Assembly (NCBI GenBank): GCA_047602305.1
Contig: JASGHO010000001.1
Coordinates: 2,170,001 to 2,234,000 of the forward strand
From: Ancrocorticia sp047602305
GTDB lineage: Bacteria > Actinomycetota > Actinomycetes > Actinomycetales > Actinomycetaceae
Length of the DNA: 64,000 nucleotides
Direction: 5' to 3'
Shown: piece by piece, positions 26,219 to 34,686 of the stretch
How positions within the stretch are numbered: the first letter of the stretch is position 1
Layout: every line of letters begins with the position of its first letter
Translations under genes and position numbers: made by a program
The notes under the pieces: model-generated
What the model saw: the letters and a program-made list of their open reading frames with translations, nothing else
What the model was told of the DNA's origin: nothing
The model's database searches: none

Positions 26219-27370
26219 TCACCCGCCGATGGCACTCATGGGCCGGTCGGGACTCAGGAAGCTCGGGTCGTTGATGCCGTGACCAGGCTTTTTACCCCAC
26301 ATGGCGCGGCGCCACACATTGGCGATCTCCTCGTCCGAGGATCCACCGCGCAGCATCGCCCGCAGGTCGGTCTCACCGCTGGCAAATAGGCAGTCACGAA
26401 TTTGGCCGTCGGCGGTCAAGCGGGTGCGGTCGCAGTCCCCGCAGAAGGGCCGCGTCACTGAAGCAATAATGCCCACGCTTCCGCCCCGATGCTCCACCCC
26501 ACGATAGACCCCCGGAGCCACATCCCACAGCTCGGCAGGAGAAGCGCCACGCTCGGATCCCGGTCGGGGCGTCAGCACAAAATCCCGCGACAACAATCCC
26601 AGAATATCCTCTGCCGTGATGATCTCGCCGCGCTTCCAACGCCCGCGCGGCCCCAGCGGCATGTACTCAATGAACCGCAGCTCATACCCGTTGACCAGCG
26701 CATTCATCAATACATCCGGTGCACCCGCGTCATTGACACCGGGCATCAGCACGGCATTGAGCTTGACCGGCTTCAACCCCACCCGGGCCGCCTCAGCCGC
26801 TCCGGCGACGGCGTCGTCAAACCTATCGCGCCTGGTCAGCCGCGCGTAGGTGTCGCGATCTGCGGAATCCATCGACAAGTTGACGCGATCCAAACCCGCC
26901 GCTCGCAGCCGCTGCGCGCGGTGCTTCAGCCCGAGGCCATTGGTGGTGAGTGAGATGTCGGGGCGCGTCCCACCCCAGGTCCGCAAGGTCGCCGTCGTTG
27001 CTACGATACCTTCCAACCCCTTGCGCAGAAGCGGCTCGCCGCCGGTGAAGCGAACTTCCCGGATCCCCAACAACTCGACACCGATACGGACAAGACGGTT
27101 TACTTCGCCGTCGGACAACAGAACCTGACCCGGGAGCGGATCGATGCCCTCGGCGGGCATGCAGTACTGGCAGCGCAGGTTGCACTTGTCCGTCAGTGAC
27201 ACGCGCAGATCGGTGGCGACGCGCCCGAAGCGGTCGATGAGACCGGGGGTGTCGGGGCGGTCAGCAGGCAATCCGGTGTCGATGGGCCCGCGGGGCGCGA
27301 GCGCGATGGGGATTCCAAGTGACACCACCGGATTCGTCCTACAGGACGTCGGGACAGACGTGGTGCTCAT
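26219..27370 (-). CDS. moaA: GTP 3',8-cyclase MoaA (radical SAM)
   Basis: 383 aa from ATG 27370 (GAGGAG upstream); the frame continues to 27493 without support. Radical-SAM cluster CNLRCQYC (C63, C67, C70), FTGGEPLL, SLTTNG, C-terminal second cluster FCGDCDRTRL...RDCLF and the C-terminal GG (SAIGG) needed for activity. It rearranges GTP to 3',8-cyclo-H2-GTP, the first Moco step. Residues 1-40 are a non-conserved extension. Confidence 0.96.
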   Translation of the reverse strand: MSTTSVPTSCRTNPVVSLGIPIALAPRGPIDTGLPADRPDTPGLIDRFGRVATDLRVSLTDKCNLRCQYCMPAEGIDPLPGQVLLSDGEVNRLVRIGVELLGIREVRFTGGEPLLRKGLEGIVATTATLRTWGGTRPDISLTTNGLGLKHRAQRLRAAGLDRVNLSMDSADRDTYARLTRRDRFDDAVAGAAEAARVGLKPVKLNAVLMPGVNDAGAPDVLMNALVNGYELRFIEYMPLGPRGRWKRGEIITAEDILGLLSRDFVLTPRPGSERGASPAELWDVAPGVYRGVEHRGGSVGIIASVTRPFCGDCDRTRLTADGQIRDCLFASGETDLRAMLRGGSSDEEIANVWRRAMWGKKPGHGINDPSFLSPDRPMSAIGG

Positions 27371-27844
27371 AACTCCTCGTGGGTTGGGTTGTGATCGGGA
27401 GGGCAGGGTTGCGGGGAAGAGGTTTCCAGAAGCCGGATGTGGGCCGTCGGAGAACAGTGAAGGGTTGATAAAAGAAGCGATTATGGGGTCCATACAGGGA
27501 GATTTTCGCGCCAGACACTTGACCTGACCTGCATGTTTGAAAATTTAGCTATTTAACACGTTATGGAACGTGATTTCTTCGTGAGTCTACCGCGCGGCCG
27601 AGTGAGAAGGCCAATGCGGAGGGCTGCGGGACGGGCTTCCCCAACTGCTCCCCGAGCAGGAAACCCGGAGCCACATACGTGCAAATCCCCTCTCGTCCCC
27701 TGGCCCCATATCCACAATTCCCCCACGAACTCTCACACATCACGGGTTCCGACGCGCCGCGTCAGCGCATAGCATGGCTTGAGAAAACCACTCGACGCCA
27801 CCCACACAGCATCGCCCACCAGCGACTCCGGCAGAAGGAACCTC
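27371..27844. other. Divergent region upstream of moaA and ugpQ-like gene
   Basis: About 470 bp, no gene. The moaA leader is long (AT-rich TTAAATAGCTAAATTTT at about 27540-27556) and could hold a promoter; I cannot identify a Moco riboswitch by eye. No strong hairpins. Confidence 0.4.
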
Positions 27845-28669
27845 ATGCCCCGCACCCACGCAGCCCGCGCCGCCGCTCCCGCGAGCGCCTCATCAGCCCG
27901 CGCACCGCACACCCCGACCCGGCTCCCGATCGTCTTCGCCCACCGCGGCCTGCCCACCCGCGCGCCCGAAAACACCCTCGCCGCCTTCCGCCTCGCCCGC
28001 GAGGCCGGCGCGCGCTGGCTCGAACTCGACGTCGACATCCTCGCCGACGGCACCCCCATCGTCCTGCACGACTCCACCCTGGACCGCACCACCAACCGCT
28101 CCGGCTCCATCTACGCCCTGAGTTCCGGGGATCTTTCGCGGGTCGACGCCGGCGCGTGGTTCAGTCCGCAGTACGCGGGCGAGCCGATCCCCACGTTGGC
28201 TGAAGTGGTGGAGCTGCTCAACGAGACGGGGATGCATTGCAATGTGGAGTTGAAGTCGAACGAGGTGGGCGGAGCGGAGGCACTCCGACTCGTGGAGAAC
28301 ACCCTGCGTGAACTGGAGAATCTCAACGCGGAGTGCGAGATCATCATTTCCTCGTTCAATCCGTTGTTGCTGGCCGAGGTGCATCGCCGCGCTCCGCAGT
28401 ACACTCTCGGTGCTCTTTTCGACCACACCACGCTCCACGCCGACTGGCGTTCGATCGCCGAGTTGTGCGGTGCCACGTATGTTCATGTGGAGGATCACCC
28501 GTCGCTCGCTCAGTTTGTGCCGCGAGCGCGGGAGGCGGGCTTCGGCGTCAATGTGTGGACGGTGAATTCGCGCGGGCGCGCCAACGAGCTCTTCAACATG
28601 GGTGCTACGGGAGTCTTCACTGACATCGTGGACGAGATGATCGGCCTGGAGGCGCTGCACTCGGCCTAG
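27845..28669 (+). CDS. ugpQ: Glycerophosphodiester phosphodiesterase
   Basis: 274 aa from ATG 27845 (GAAGGA upstream). GDPD domain from residue 28: VFAHRGLPTRAPENTLAAF (catalytic His-Arg and Glu-Asn), ELDVDILADGTPIVLHD, ELKSNEVG, and the C-terminal VNVWTVNSRG with ANELFNMGATGVFTD. It hydrolyses deacylated phospholipids to glycerol-3-phosphate and an alcohol. The N-terminal 25 residues are Ala-rich and lack a clear signal peptide, so it is probably cytoplasmic. Its last 53 bp overlap the 3' end of the convergent CPBP gene. Confidence 0.93.
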   Translation: MPRTHAARAAAPASASSARAPHTPTRLPIVFAHRGLPTRAPENTLAAFRLAREAGARWLELDVDILADGTPIVLHDSTLDRTTNRSGSIYALSSGDLSRVDAGAWFSPQYAGEPIPTLAEVVELLNETGMHCNVELKSNEVGGAEALRLVENTLRELENLNAECEIIISSFNPLLLAEVHRRAPQYTLGALFDHTTLHADWRSIAELCGATYVHVEDHPSLAQFVPRAREAGFGVNVWTVNSRGRANELFNMGATGVFTDIVDEMIGLEALHSA

Positions 28670-29429
28670 AGATTGTACGGGGCATCGCCATAACAGCGGC
28701 TACGTACAACAGCGCCAGAATTCCCGGATAGTAGCTGTTTAGGCCGCCGGGAAGCATGTCCGGATACAGGTTGATCGAGGCGTGGAGGATGAGGGCAGGC
28801 AGGAGAGCGCCTTGGGTGTGCTCGAAGACTGTCACCATGATGATGCGAAGCGTAATACTCACGCCCACCTGCCCGACGATCCATACCCAGTCGCGCCCCT
28901 GCGACATGAATGGGACCACGTGCCACAGCCCCCACACGGTTCCGATGAGCACTCCAGCGCGCAGCCGATCATAACGATCGAGAAGCGGCTTTGTGGCGTA
29001 CATCGTCCAGCCGAGTTCCTCGGGGATGGCTCCGAAAAAGTACAACACAGCGACTGCTGGAATGGAGGAGAGCGAAAGCGCCGAAGGGCCAAGTTCCTCC
29101 CAACCGAGCAGCACGGTAATCGCGTACATCGCTCCAACGAGCGTCGGAACAGCAAGAATACTGAAGAGTAGCCACCTGTTGGGCGCGGTTCCGAACGGCA
29201 CGAACAGCTCGTTGAGGCCAGCAACACCGCGTTCTCGGTAGGTGAGGAACAGCGCCACGATGGTCGGCACGGCGATCATCAGGGCGCTCGGTGGAAGACC
29301 TTGCGGCATGGGAATGTCGAGCAGGTTGAGGAAATAGAACGGGACTGACAGAACGAGCACCAGCACAAGAAAGAGTCCTGGGCGGCGCAACCGACCACTG
29401 CTCGCCCTGCCGGATCGTTGCTCGGTCAT
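28617..29429 (-). CDS. CPBP family intramembrane glutamic endopeptidase
   Basis: 270 aa, about seven membrane segments. The three catalytic motifs are seen: PEELGWTMYA (EE), WGLWHVVPF (H) and LILHASIN (H). Members cleave membrane substrates or protect bacteriocin producers; the target is unknown. The last 20 residues are encoded opposite the 3' end of the ugpQ-like gene. Confidence 0.88.
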   Translation of the reverse strand: MTEQRSGRASSGRLRRPGLFLVLVLVLSVPFYFLNLLDIPMPQGLPPSALMIAVPTIVALFLTYRERGVAGLNELFVPFGTAPNRWLLFSILAVPTLVGAMYAITVLLGWEELGPSALSLSSIPAVAVLYFFGAIPEELGWTMYATKPLLDRYDRLRAGVLIGTVWGLWHVVPFMSQGRDWVWIVGQVGVSITLRIIMVTVFEHTQGALLPALILHASINLYPDMLPGGLNSYYPGILALLYVAAVMAMPRTISRPSAAPPGRSSRPRCQ

Positions 29430-29911
29430 GTCTTCACCCTATCAACGCGCGTGGGAATCCCGCGGGCGAATTTCTTCGTGGCTTGTAGCGTTGGTTAGTG
29501 CCATATAAGGCCGCAAGAAACGCCCCACGCCCACTTATCCGAGCAACAGTTATTTGGTTTATCCAAGTAACGCTTACGAGTTGGTGCACGATAAGAATTG
29601 TGGAGGAAGGACTGCGTAAACACTTTGTTTATGAGGTCTGAGCGGAGTGAAACATTCCACTCAGACCTTTGAATGATCCTATTGATGGAGCGATTCTTTT
29701 GACTCCCAAATCACGCACCAAGTCGTTAATTTGATCCGTCCCTATTCGATCAATCGGTAGAGCCAGCTCTACCGCACCTCGATAGCCCGCTCTCTGCCCC
29801 GAATCCGCGCGGATTACTAGTCTGAAACTAAGAGATTGCACCAATGGGTCTGGCTGTCACAAGGGTGGCGAGGCGCTTCGTCGTCGTCGATCTTCAGTCG
29901 GAACCAACCGC
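29430..29911. other. AT-richer intergenic region with hairpin and doubtful small ORF
   Basis: About 480 bp. It contains inverted repeat AGGTCTGAG/CTCAGACCT (29634-29668). A 71-codon minus-strand frame (29629-29844) has ordinary amino-acid composition, but it starts without a ribosome site, runs through the hairpin and resembles nothing I know, so I do not call it a gene. AACGCTTAC/GTAGCGTT-like short inverted repeats at 29477-29580 suggest a decayed palindromic element. Confidence 0.4.
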
Positions 29912-29963
29912 CATCCACCCATCCACCCATCCACCCATCCACCCATCCACCCATCCACCCATC
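29912..29963. repeat. Octamer microsatellite (CATCCACC)6 before vanZ-like gene
   Basis: Six perfect 8-bp units (29912-29959) plus CATC, ending 4 bp before GAGGA, the ribosome site of the following gene. Perfect octamer runs are prone to slippage; here it would change the 5' leader length rather than the reading frame. Confidence 0.9.
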
Positions 29964-29977
29964 GACAGAGGAACATC

Positions 29978-31273
29978 ATGAACTACTTGCGTCAGAACCT
30001 GGAGACGTCGCTCATCCTGGGGGCGGTGGTTTTTGCCGCGATGTTCATTCCGGGCCTGATGTGGCAGTACTGGCGGCATGGGCAGTTCAGTTTCCGGCGC
30101 ATGCTCGGGTGGGCGGCGGTGTGCGTATATACCACCGCGCTGTTCGTGTACACGCTGATGCCGCTGCCGGAGAACGGCGCCGCGTGGTGCGCCACGCACA
30201 GCGTTCGCAGCAATTTCACCCCCTTCGGCTTTATCAATGACATCCAGAGGGAGACCGTCGGGATGAGCACCGCGCAGATATTGCGCAGCAATGTGGTGCT
30301 GCAGGTGGTGTTCAATGTGGTGCTGTTCCTGCCGTTCGGTGCGATCATGCACCGCTATTTCGGACGCGGCATTGTGTTCACGACGCTCGCGGGATTGGCG
30401 ACGTCGACGTTCATCGAGGCCTCCCAATACACCGGAATTTTCGGGATCTATCCGTGTGCGATTCGTGTGGCGGACGTGGACGACCTCATCATGAACACCG
30501 CGGGCGCCCTCATCGGCGCGCTCATCGCTCCACTGCTGCTGTGGTGGATGCCCAGCGCGAGGCAGCTGGCAGCCAAGCGGCTCGCGCCGCGGCGAGTCAC
30601 CGCGGCGCGGCGCTGGACCGGCATGCTGCTGGACGCCGCATTATTCCTGGGGATTCAGATGGGTACCACCGTCGTATTGTTCATGGGACGCTGGCTTCTC
30701 GCGGGTAGCGCACCGGTGGAAGGCGCCTCGTGGGAGCCTCTCGTGGCGGGTGGAGTTGCGCTCGTCGTGGTGTTCGTGGGGCCCGCGCTGACCGGGCGCG
30801 GGGCCTCGGCCGGGCAGAAGATCGTCTGGCTCACCCCGAAGTGGATCTCCCGCGACGGCACCCATCTGACCGACGGCAACCTGGCGCTGCGCATCGCGCG
30901 CTCGCTGGTGGTTGCCGGGCCGTATGTCGCGTCGGAGCTGGTTGCGTCCGTATCGGAGCTGGTGGCATCCACCGTCACCGTAGCATCGGCAACCGCGGCA
31001 ACCTCGACCGCCGCGCACGCAGCCACAGCCACAGCCACAACCGCAGCCATCTCAGCTTCGACCTTGTCCGGCGTGCTTGGTCTCGTGTCCACTCTCGCCG
31101 TTCTCCTCGCCATCCTCATGGTGCTCGGCTCACGCACGCACCGCTCGCTCTCGGGCTGGCTGACCGGCGCGATGTTCGTCGACTCCCGCGATCCCTACGC
31201 TGGCGGCCCAGACAACGAGGCGCCGCTCCCCCTCACCGATGCGAAGAAGGTGGAGCTGGGCCTGCCCGTCTAG
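29978..31273 (+). CDS. VanZ-like / RDD-like membrane protein
   Basis: 431 aa. N-terminal half (to about 190) is VanZ-like: TTALFVYTLMPLP, NFTPFGFINDI, VVFNVVLFLPFGAIMHRYF, STFIEASQY and RVADVDDLIMNTAGALIG. The second half (from RRWTGMLLDAALFLG) resembles an RDD domain with three or more helices and an Ala/Thr-rich stretch (AATSTAAHAATATATT) between helices. VanZ-RDD fusions occur in actinobacteria; function unknown (VanZ gives low-level teicoplanin resistance in enterococci). GAGGA precedes the ATG. Confidence 0.85.
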   Translation: MNYLRQNLETSLILGAVVFAAMFIPGLMWQYWRHGQFSFRRMLGWAAVCVYTTALFVYTLMPLPENGAAWCATHSVRSNFTPFGFINDIQRETVGMSTAQILRSNVVLQVVFNVVLFLPFGAIMHRYFGRGIVFTTLAGLATSTFIEASQYTGIFGIYPCAIRVADVDDLIMNTAGALIGALIAPLLLWWMPSARQLAAKRLAPRRVTAARRWTGMLLDAALFLGIQMGTTVVLFMGRWLLAGSAPVEGASWEPLVAGGVALVVVFVGPALTGRGASAGQKIVWLTPKWISRDGTHLTDGNLALRIARSLVVAGPYVASELVASVSELVASTVTVASATAATSTAAHAATATATTAAISASTLSGVLGLVSTLAVLLAILMVLGSRTHRSLSGWLTGAMFVDSRDPYAGGPDNEAPLPLTDAKKVELGLPV

Positions 31274-31631
31274 AACTCACCCCACCCAAAGCCACCACCC
31301 CACCCACCTACAACAACTCACCCCACCCAAAGCCACCACCCCACCCACCTCGACAGCCAAATTCCCGAGGCGCAGCATTCAGCCCGATGCCCAGAAATTC
31401 AGCTTCGTCAGGATGCTCGGCCTGTACGCCATGCACAGGCCGAGCACGATTACGAAGATCCTTTTTGGAAGAATCACAACCTCGCCGACAACGAGAAAGA
31501 AAACCATCGGTCGCAATAACCCCCACACCCGGCGAAATCTGGAATCCCACAAGAATTGCCACGCGCGAACTACTGACCTTGGACACGAAAAAGGCGCACA
31601 ATAGGTGCAACTTGTCCGGTAAGGAGTTCTC
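31274..31631. repeat. Intergenic: 41-bp direct repeat and hairpin
   Basis: Two 41-bp direct copies (31274-31314 and 31315-31354) of a CCACCC-rich unit directly after the vanZ-like stop. A perfect 11-bp hairpin GCTCGGCCTGT/ACAGGCCGAGC (31415-31445) follows and is a candidate terminator, with T5 17 bp later. A weak promoter TTGGAC-17-TAGGTG may precede the next gene at about 31578. Confidence 0.7.
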
Positions 31632-32135
31632 ATGCAGGTCGAAACGACACCACAGCTACGCGCGGCCGTAGCAAAGCTCATTGAGCATTCAACGGGATCC
31701 CTGCTGGAATCCTATGATCGGTTGCGTGTGGCCACTCAGTACGTGTCCACGGTTCTCGCCACCATCAATCTCACCGACGTCCAGAACTGGGACGCGCCGT
31801 ACAGGAACTGGAGTAACGGGCCGCGCGACGAGCTTCAGGTGATCGCGTGGGACAAACGGCATTTCGCGATCGTGACTGTCGACTTCAAGGGCTACACCAC
31901 CGAGACTCCCGGCCGCGTCAAAATCAGCGCCGAGCTCCTCCCGCACACGGCGGTGGCGAGCGTCATCCTCTCCCTCCCGGGCGAGGCCATGTACACCCAG
32001 GACGGCAACTCCTGGGACATCGACACCGACGTCACCCTCAAACTCGACGACGGCCGCTCCATCCTCTTCCCCTGGCACTACGGCAACAGCGAGAACATCC
32101 TGCATTTCATCAAGCTGCTCCGGGTGAAGGGCTAG
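31632..32135 (+). CDS. Hypothetical protein
   Basis: 167 aa, no signal peptide or membrane helix. AAGGAG lies 5 nt before the ATG. The N-terminal half is helical (LRAAVAKLIEHSTGSLLESYDRL), the C-terminal half alternates as beta strands (AIVTVDFKGYTT, VKISAELLPHTA, DVTLKLDDGRSILFPWHYGNSE). I recognise no family. It lies upstream of the convergent tRNA-Ser(CGA); no partner genes. Confidence 0.75.
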   Translation: MQVETTPQLRAAVAKLIEHSTGSLLESYDRLRVATQYVSTVLATINLTDVQNWDAPYRNWSNGPRDELQVIAWDKRHFAIVTVDFKGYTTETPGRVKISAELLPHTAVASVILSLPGEAMYTQDGNSWDIDTDVTLKLDDGRSILFPWHYGNSENILHFIKLLRVKG

Positions 32136-32231
32136 CTTTCCAGCCCGGCAGTACCGCGCGAGTACCTCGCTACCCAGTTTTCCGCCCATTTCCGGCCCCG
32201 GATTAGCAGGCTGATAGTGCCGGATAAACAA

Positions 32232-32269
32232 TTTCCCCGGCATCTCTTTTGTTGAGATACCGGGGAAAA
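32232..32269 (-). terminator. Terminator of tRNA-Ser(CGA)
   Basis: Minus-strand hairpin TTTCCCCGGTATCTC / GAGATGCCGGGGAAA with a 7-base loop, followed by TTGTTT. Immediately downstream of the tRNA. Confidence 0.85.
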
Positions 32270-32270
32270 C

Positions 32271-32360
32271 TGGCGGTAGCGGCGGGATTTGAACCCGCGG
32301 TGGCTGTGACACCACACAGCATTTCGAGTGCTGCACCTTCGGCCGCTCGGACACGCTACC
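32271..32360 (-). tRNA. tRNA-Ser (anticodon CGA)
   Basis: Class II tRNA with long variable arm (GTGGTGTCACAGCCAC). Acceptor GGTAGCG/CGCTACC, discriminator G, CCA encoded (32271-32273). Anticodon loop CTCGAAA, anticodon CGA (reads TCG). T-arm GCGGGTTCAAATCCCGC. Confidence 0.97.
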
Positions 32361-32383
32361 GGGGTCAACAATACATCAGTGCA

Positions 32384-32563
32384 CTAACGCTTCGCCAATT
32401 GTTCGGGCCCGTGTGAGCTATCGCAAACTCGCGACCCAATTTCGATGTCCCGTTTTTGTTCGACGACGGCGCGGCGCTCGACTACGTCACCGGTCCAGTT
32501 CCAGTACGCCGGGTCGCCGTCGTCGATAACGTGACAACTAGGCGAGCCGTAGACCCTCGTCAA
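32384..32563 (-). CDS. Possible small ORF coupled to NAD(P)-binding gene
   Basis: 59 codons from TTG at 32563 (TTGA overlap with the preceding stop) to TAG at 32384. Product begins MTRVYGSPSCHVIDDGD and contains a plausible DPAYWNWTGDVVERRAVVEQ segment. Supports: tight coupling and no stop in a region that would otherwise be empty. Against: TTG start, no ribosome site, no known family. It might be a remnant of a longer gene. Confidence 0.25.
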   Translation of the reverse strand: MTRVYGSPSCHVIDDGDPAYWNWTGDVVERRAVVEQKRDIEIGSRVCDSSHGPEQLAKR

Positions 32564-33204
32564 TAGGCCACGGTGAAACGCAAACGATGATGCTTCGGCT
32601 CGACGATTTCGTCCACGAAGGCGAGCGCGAAGTCCTCGCCCGAGATGAACGAATTGCCGTTCTCGTCCACAACGAGGACATCGCCGCCCACGCGGTAGTG
32701 GCCGGTTGCCTCGCCGGGCGCGTAGCTTCCGAATCCGCCCGCAGGCGAGACAAAGAACCAGTTGAGAGCCTCGTCGGAGCCGCGCAGGTCCTCAAGTACA
32801 GCCGCGAGCTGTGCCGCTTCAGAAGCGAAAGCCTCCGGGAAGTCGGGCAATGAGGCGACGGTCGGGCCGCCCTCACTCACGAACAACGAGCCCGCGCCAC
32901 CGACGATACCCACTCGCGCACCGGCTTCCTCGGCTAGCTTTGCGACGGTTGCGTACAGCGAGCGCAACTCCCCGTCGAGCGCGCCACGCGGGGATAGTGC
33001 TCCCACTACGACGTCGGCGCCCGACACGGCCTCGGCCAAAACGGCCTCGTCGAGGAGGTCACCGGTGCGGTAGGCGACGCCGTCGACCTGGGACTCAGGA
33101 AGCGAACGCGACCACGACGTTACGTCCAAGCCGCGCGTGACTGCCTCGCGCGCGATGTGCGCCCCCGCGTAGCCAGTTCCACCCAAAACAACAACTCTTG
33201 TCAT
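32560..33204 (-). CDS. NAD(P)H-binding oxidoreductase-like protein (atypical SDR)
   Basis: 214 aa. Rossmann start MTRVVVLGGTGYAGAHIAREA, then DLLDEAVLAEAVSGADVVVGAL. GIVGGAGSLFV and FFVSPAGGFGSY are typical of the NAD(P)H-binding (NmrA/BVR-B-like) family. Catalytic Tyr-Lys of classical SDRs is not seen, so it may be a redox sensor or reductase. ATG 33204; no operon partner. Confidence 0.88.
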   Translation of the reverse strand: MTRVVVLGGTGYAGAHIAREAVTRGLDVTSWSRSLPESQVDGVAYRTGDLLDEAVLAEAVSGADVVVGALSPRGALDGELRSLYATVAKLAEEAGARVGIVGGAGSLFVSEGGPTVASLPDFPEAFASEAAQLAAVLEDLRGSDEALNWFFVSPAGGFGSYAPGEATGHYRVGGDVLVVDENGNSFISGEDFALAFVDEIVEPKHHRLRFTVAY

Positions 33205-33428
33205 GCTGCATTCCTTTCAGTCCGGGAAGCCGGGAATATGGAGATCCGGTTTCACCCTTGCCGTTCGTTACGTATTCGGGTCACGCCAGAACGTGTCCGC
33301 GCATTTGGTTGTCGTATATGGACCGGGCGGCAAATAACTGCCGGGCGGTCCATATAAAGCAACGAAATGTTTCTGGCCCCATGCTTGGAGGATGGTCGCC
33401 AGCGCGTTGCCTGTTCACGCAACCTGGA
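33205..33428. repeat. Upstream region with perfect hairpin
   Basis: 224 bp. Palindrome TATATGGACCGGGCGGCA / TGCCGGGCGGTCCATATA (33315-33356) with a 6-base loop; only one mismatch pair. No T-tract. It is a single copy here, in the same style as other palindromes of the window. Confidence 0.75.
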
Positions 33429-33811
33429 GAGATCCCACCGATAGGTCTTGGCCTACTACGGATGTCACGGAATCTTGCCTGGCTGCGTGAGGGCTTCGTC
33501 CTCTAACAACTTCCTCATCCTGGGGCAAGCCCACAGCCAGCTTCCTGGTTCTCGGTCGTGAGTACACGTACTCACACCTCGAACTGCGTCATTGTCACCA
33601 TCGAGTGCAAGCACTCGTGGTTTCGGATTTCGTCGTTGTGTCCACTCACCGGCACCACCAGTGCCGATTCGTCGTGGGGACAAGCCCACAGCCAGCTTCC
33701 TGGTTCTCGGTCGTGAGTACACGTACTCACACCTCGAACTGCGTCGCTGTCCGCCTTACCAGTCAAGCCCCGCACCATCCTCGTAACGGCCAGACCTATC
33801 GGTGCAATCTC
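33429..33811. repeat. Family A element, copy 4 (383 bp, internally duplicated)
   Basis: Ends GAGATCCCACCGATAGGTCT and AGACCTATCGGTGCAATCTC are near-perfect inverted repeats. It contains two copies of a 70-bp module (33521-33590, 33675-33745) that includes the quasi-palindrome GTGAGTACACGTACTCAC. Between them is a module with CACCGGCACCACCAGTGCCG that is also in copy 3. It ends 18 bp before the tadA stop. Confidence 0.9.
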
Positions 33812-33829
33812 TTATCCAAGACAATGCGC

Positions 33830-34279
33830 TCAGCGGCCAAAGAATTCCCGCAGCTGCCGGGCGCACTCCTCCTCGCGCACCCCGCCGATGACTTCGACCT
33901 GGTGGTTGAGCCGGGAATCGCGCAGCACGTCGCGGATCGAACCGGCCGCGCCCGCCTTCGCGTCCCAGGCGCCGAAGATGACGCGCCGCACCCGCGCGGC
34001 CACGATGGCACCCGCGCACATCGTGCACGGCTCGAGCGTGACGTAGAGGTCGCAGCCCTCCAGCCGCCAGGAACCAAGCGCTCGGGCCGCCGCGCGCAAG
34101 GCCACAATTTCGGCGTGACCAGCGGGATCGTTGTCCACTTCCCGGGTGTTCCAGCCCTCGCCGAGAATAGAACCCGAGGCATCCACAACCAGCGCGCCCA
34201 CCGGGACGTCCCCGGCGTCGGCGGCGCGGCGGGCAAGCTCCATCGCCCGCCCTACCCAGTACTTCTCGACCTCACGCAT
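33830..34279 (-). CDS. tadA: tRNA-specific adenosine deaminase TadA
   Basis: 149 aa from ATG 34279. Zinc/catalytic motifs GHAEIVALR (HAE) and PCTMCAGA (PCxxC); VPVGALVVD and GAWDAKAGAAGS are also typical. It converts A34 to inosine in tRNA-Arg(ACG). Frames extending to 34354 lack a ribosome site and run into a repeated region. Confidence 0.93.
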   Translation of the reverse strand: MREVEKYWVGRAMELARRAADAGDVPVGALVVDASGSILGEGWNTREVDNDPAGHAEIVALRAAARALGSWRLEGCDLYVTLEPCTMCAGAIVAARVRRVIFGAWDAKAGAAGSIRDVLRDSRLNHQVEVIGGVREEECARQLREFFGR

Positions 34280-34686
34280 GGCACCAGTGTGGCACATTGT
34301 CGCCCCACACCTGCTCTTCTCCCGGTACCCGCCCATCTCCCAACACCCGCCCATCTCCCAACACCCGCCCGCCTACCTCTCCAAAGAATTGAGGAAAATG
34401 GAAAGAGTTGAGCCGCGTGAACGCATCACCGGCCTCAATCCTTTCCAAAAAACTCAATCCTTTGGAAGTGAGGGAACCCAGCGACGAAGCCCTACCGCCC
34501 CACTTCGCCGCCCTACCGCCCCACATCGCCGCCCTACCGCCCCACATCGCCGCCCTACCGCCCCACATCGCCGCCCCGTATCGCATAACACCTCGCGGCC
34601 CCGGGCCGAAACTCCACGGATACGGGCCGATAGATACGGGCCGATACTCCCGGACCGCTAGGGCCTCGCACTGGTAGATTTGACCC
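34280..34686. repeat. Intergenic block of short repeats (tadA-upp)
   Basis: Besides the family B element (listed separately) it contains a CCGCCCATCTCCCAACACC 19-bp direct repeat (34329-34368). A 21-bp perfect tandem array of four units (34490-34573, CCTACCGCCCCACATCGCC) also lies here, and a GATACGGGCCGATA direct repeat at about 34617-34645. The upp promoter is presumably at 34600-34680 but was not resolved. Confidence 0.8.
34381..34465. repeat. Family B inverted-repeat element, copy 2 (85 bp)
   Basis: Left arm CCAAAGAATTGAGGAAAATG and GAAAGAGTTGAG; right arm CTCAATCCTTTCC and AACTCAATCCTTTGG; 32-bp imperfect terminal inverted repeats around a GC-rich centre. Opposite orientation to copy 1 at 19487-19592. 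Confidence 0.88.

Noticed and set aside
29629..29844. 71-codon minus-strand frame in an AT-richer gap
   Set aside because: No ribosome site, runs through a hairpin, and no recognisable relationship; kept only as a remark in the intergenic entry.
31689..32354. 221-codon minus-strand frame over the hypothetical gene and tRNA-Ser
   Set aside because: Crosses a tRNA and its terminator; the opposite frame has a good ribosome site.
32132..32371. Minus-strand ORF of 79 codons over tRNA-Ser(CGA)
   Set aside because: Reads through the tRNA and its terminator.
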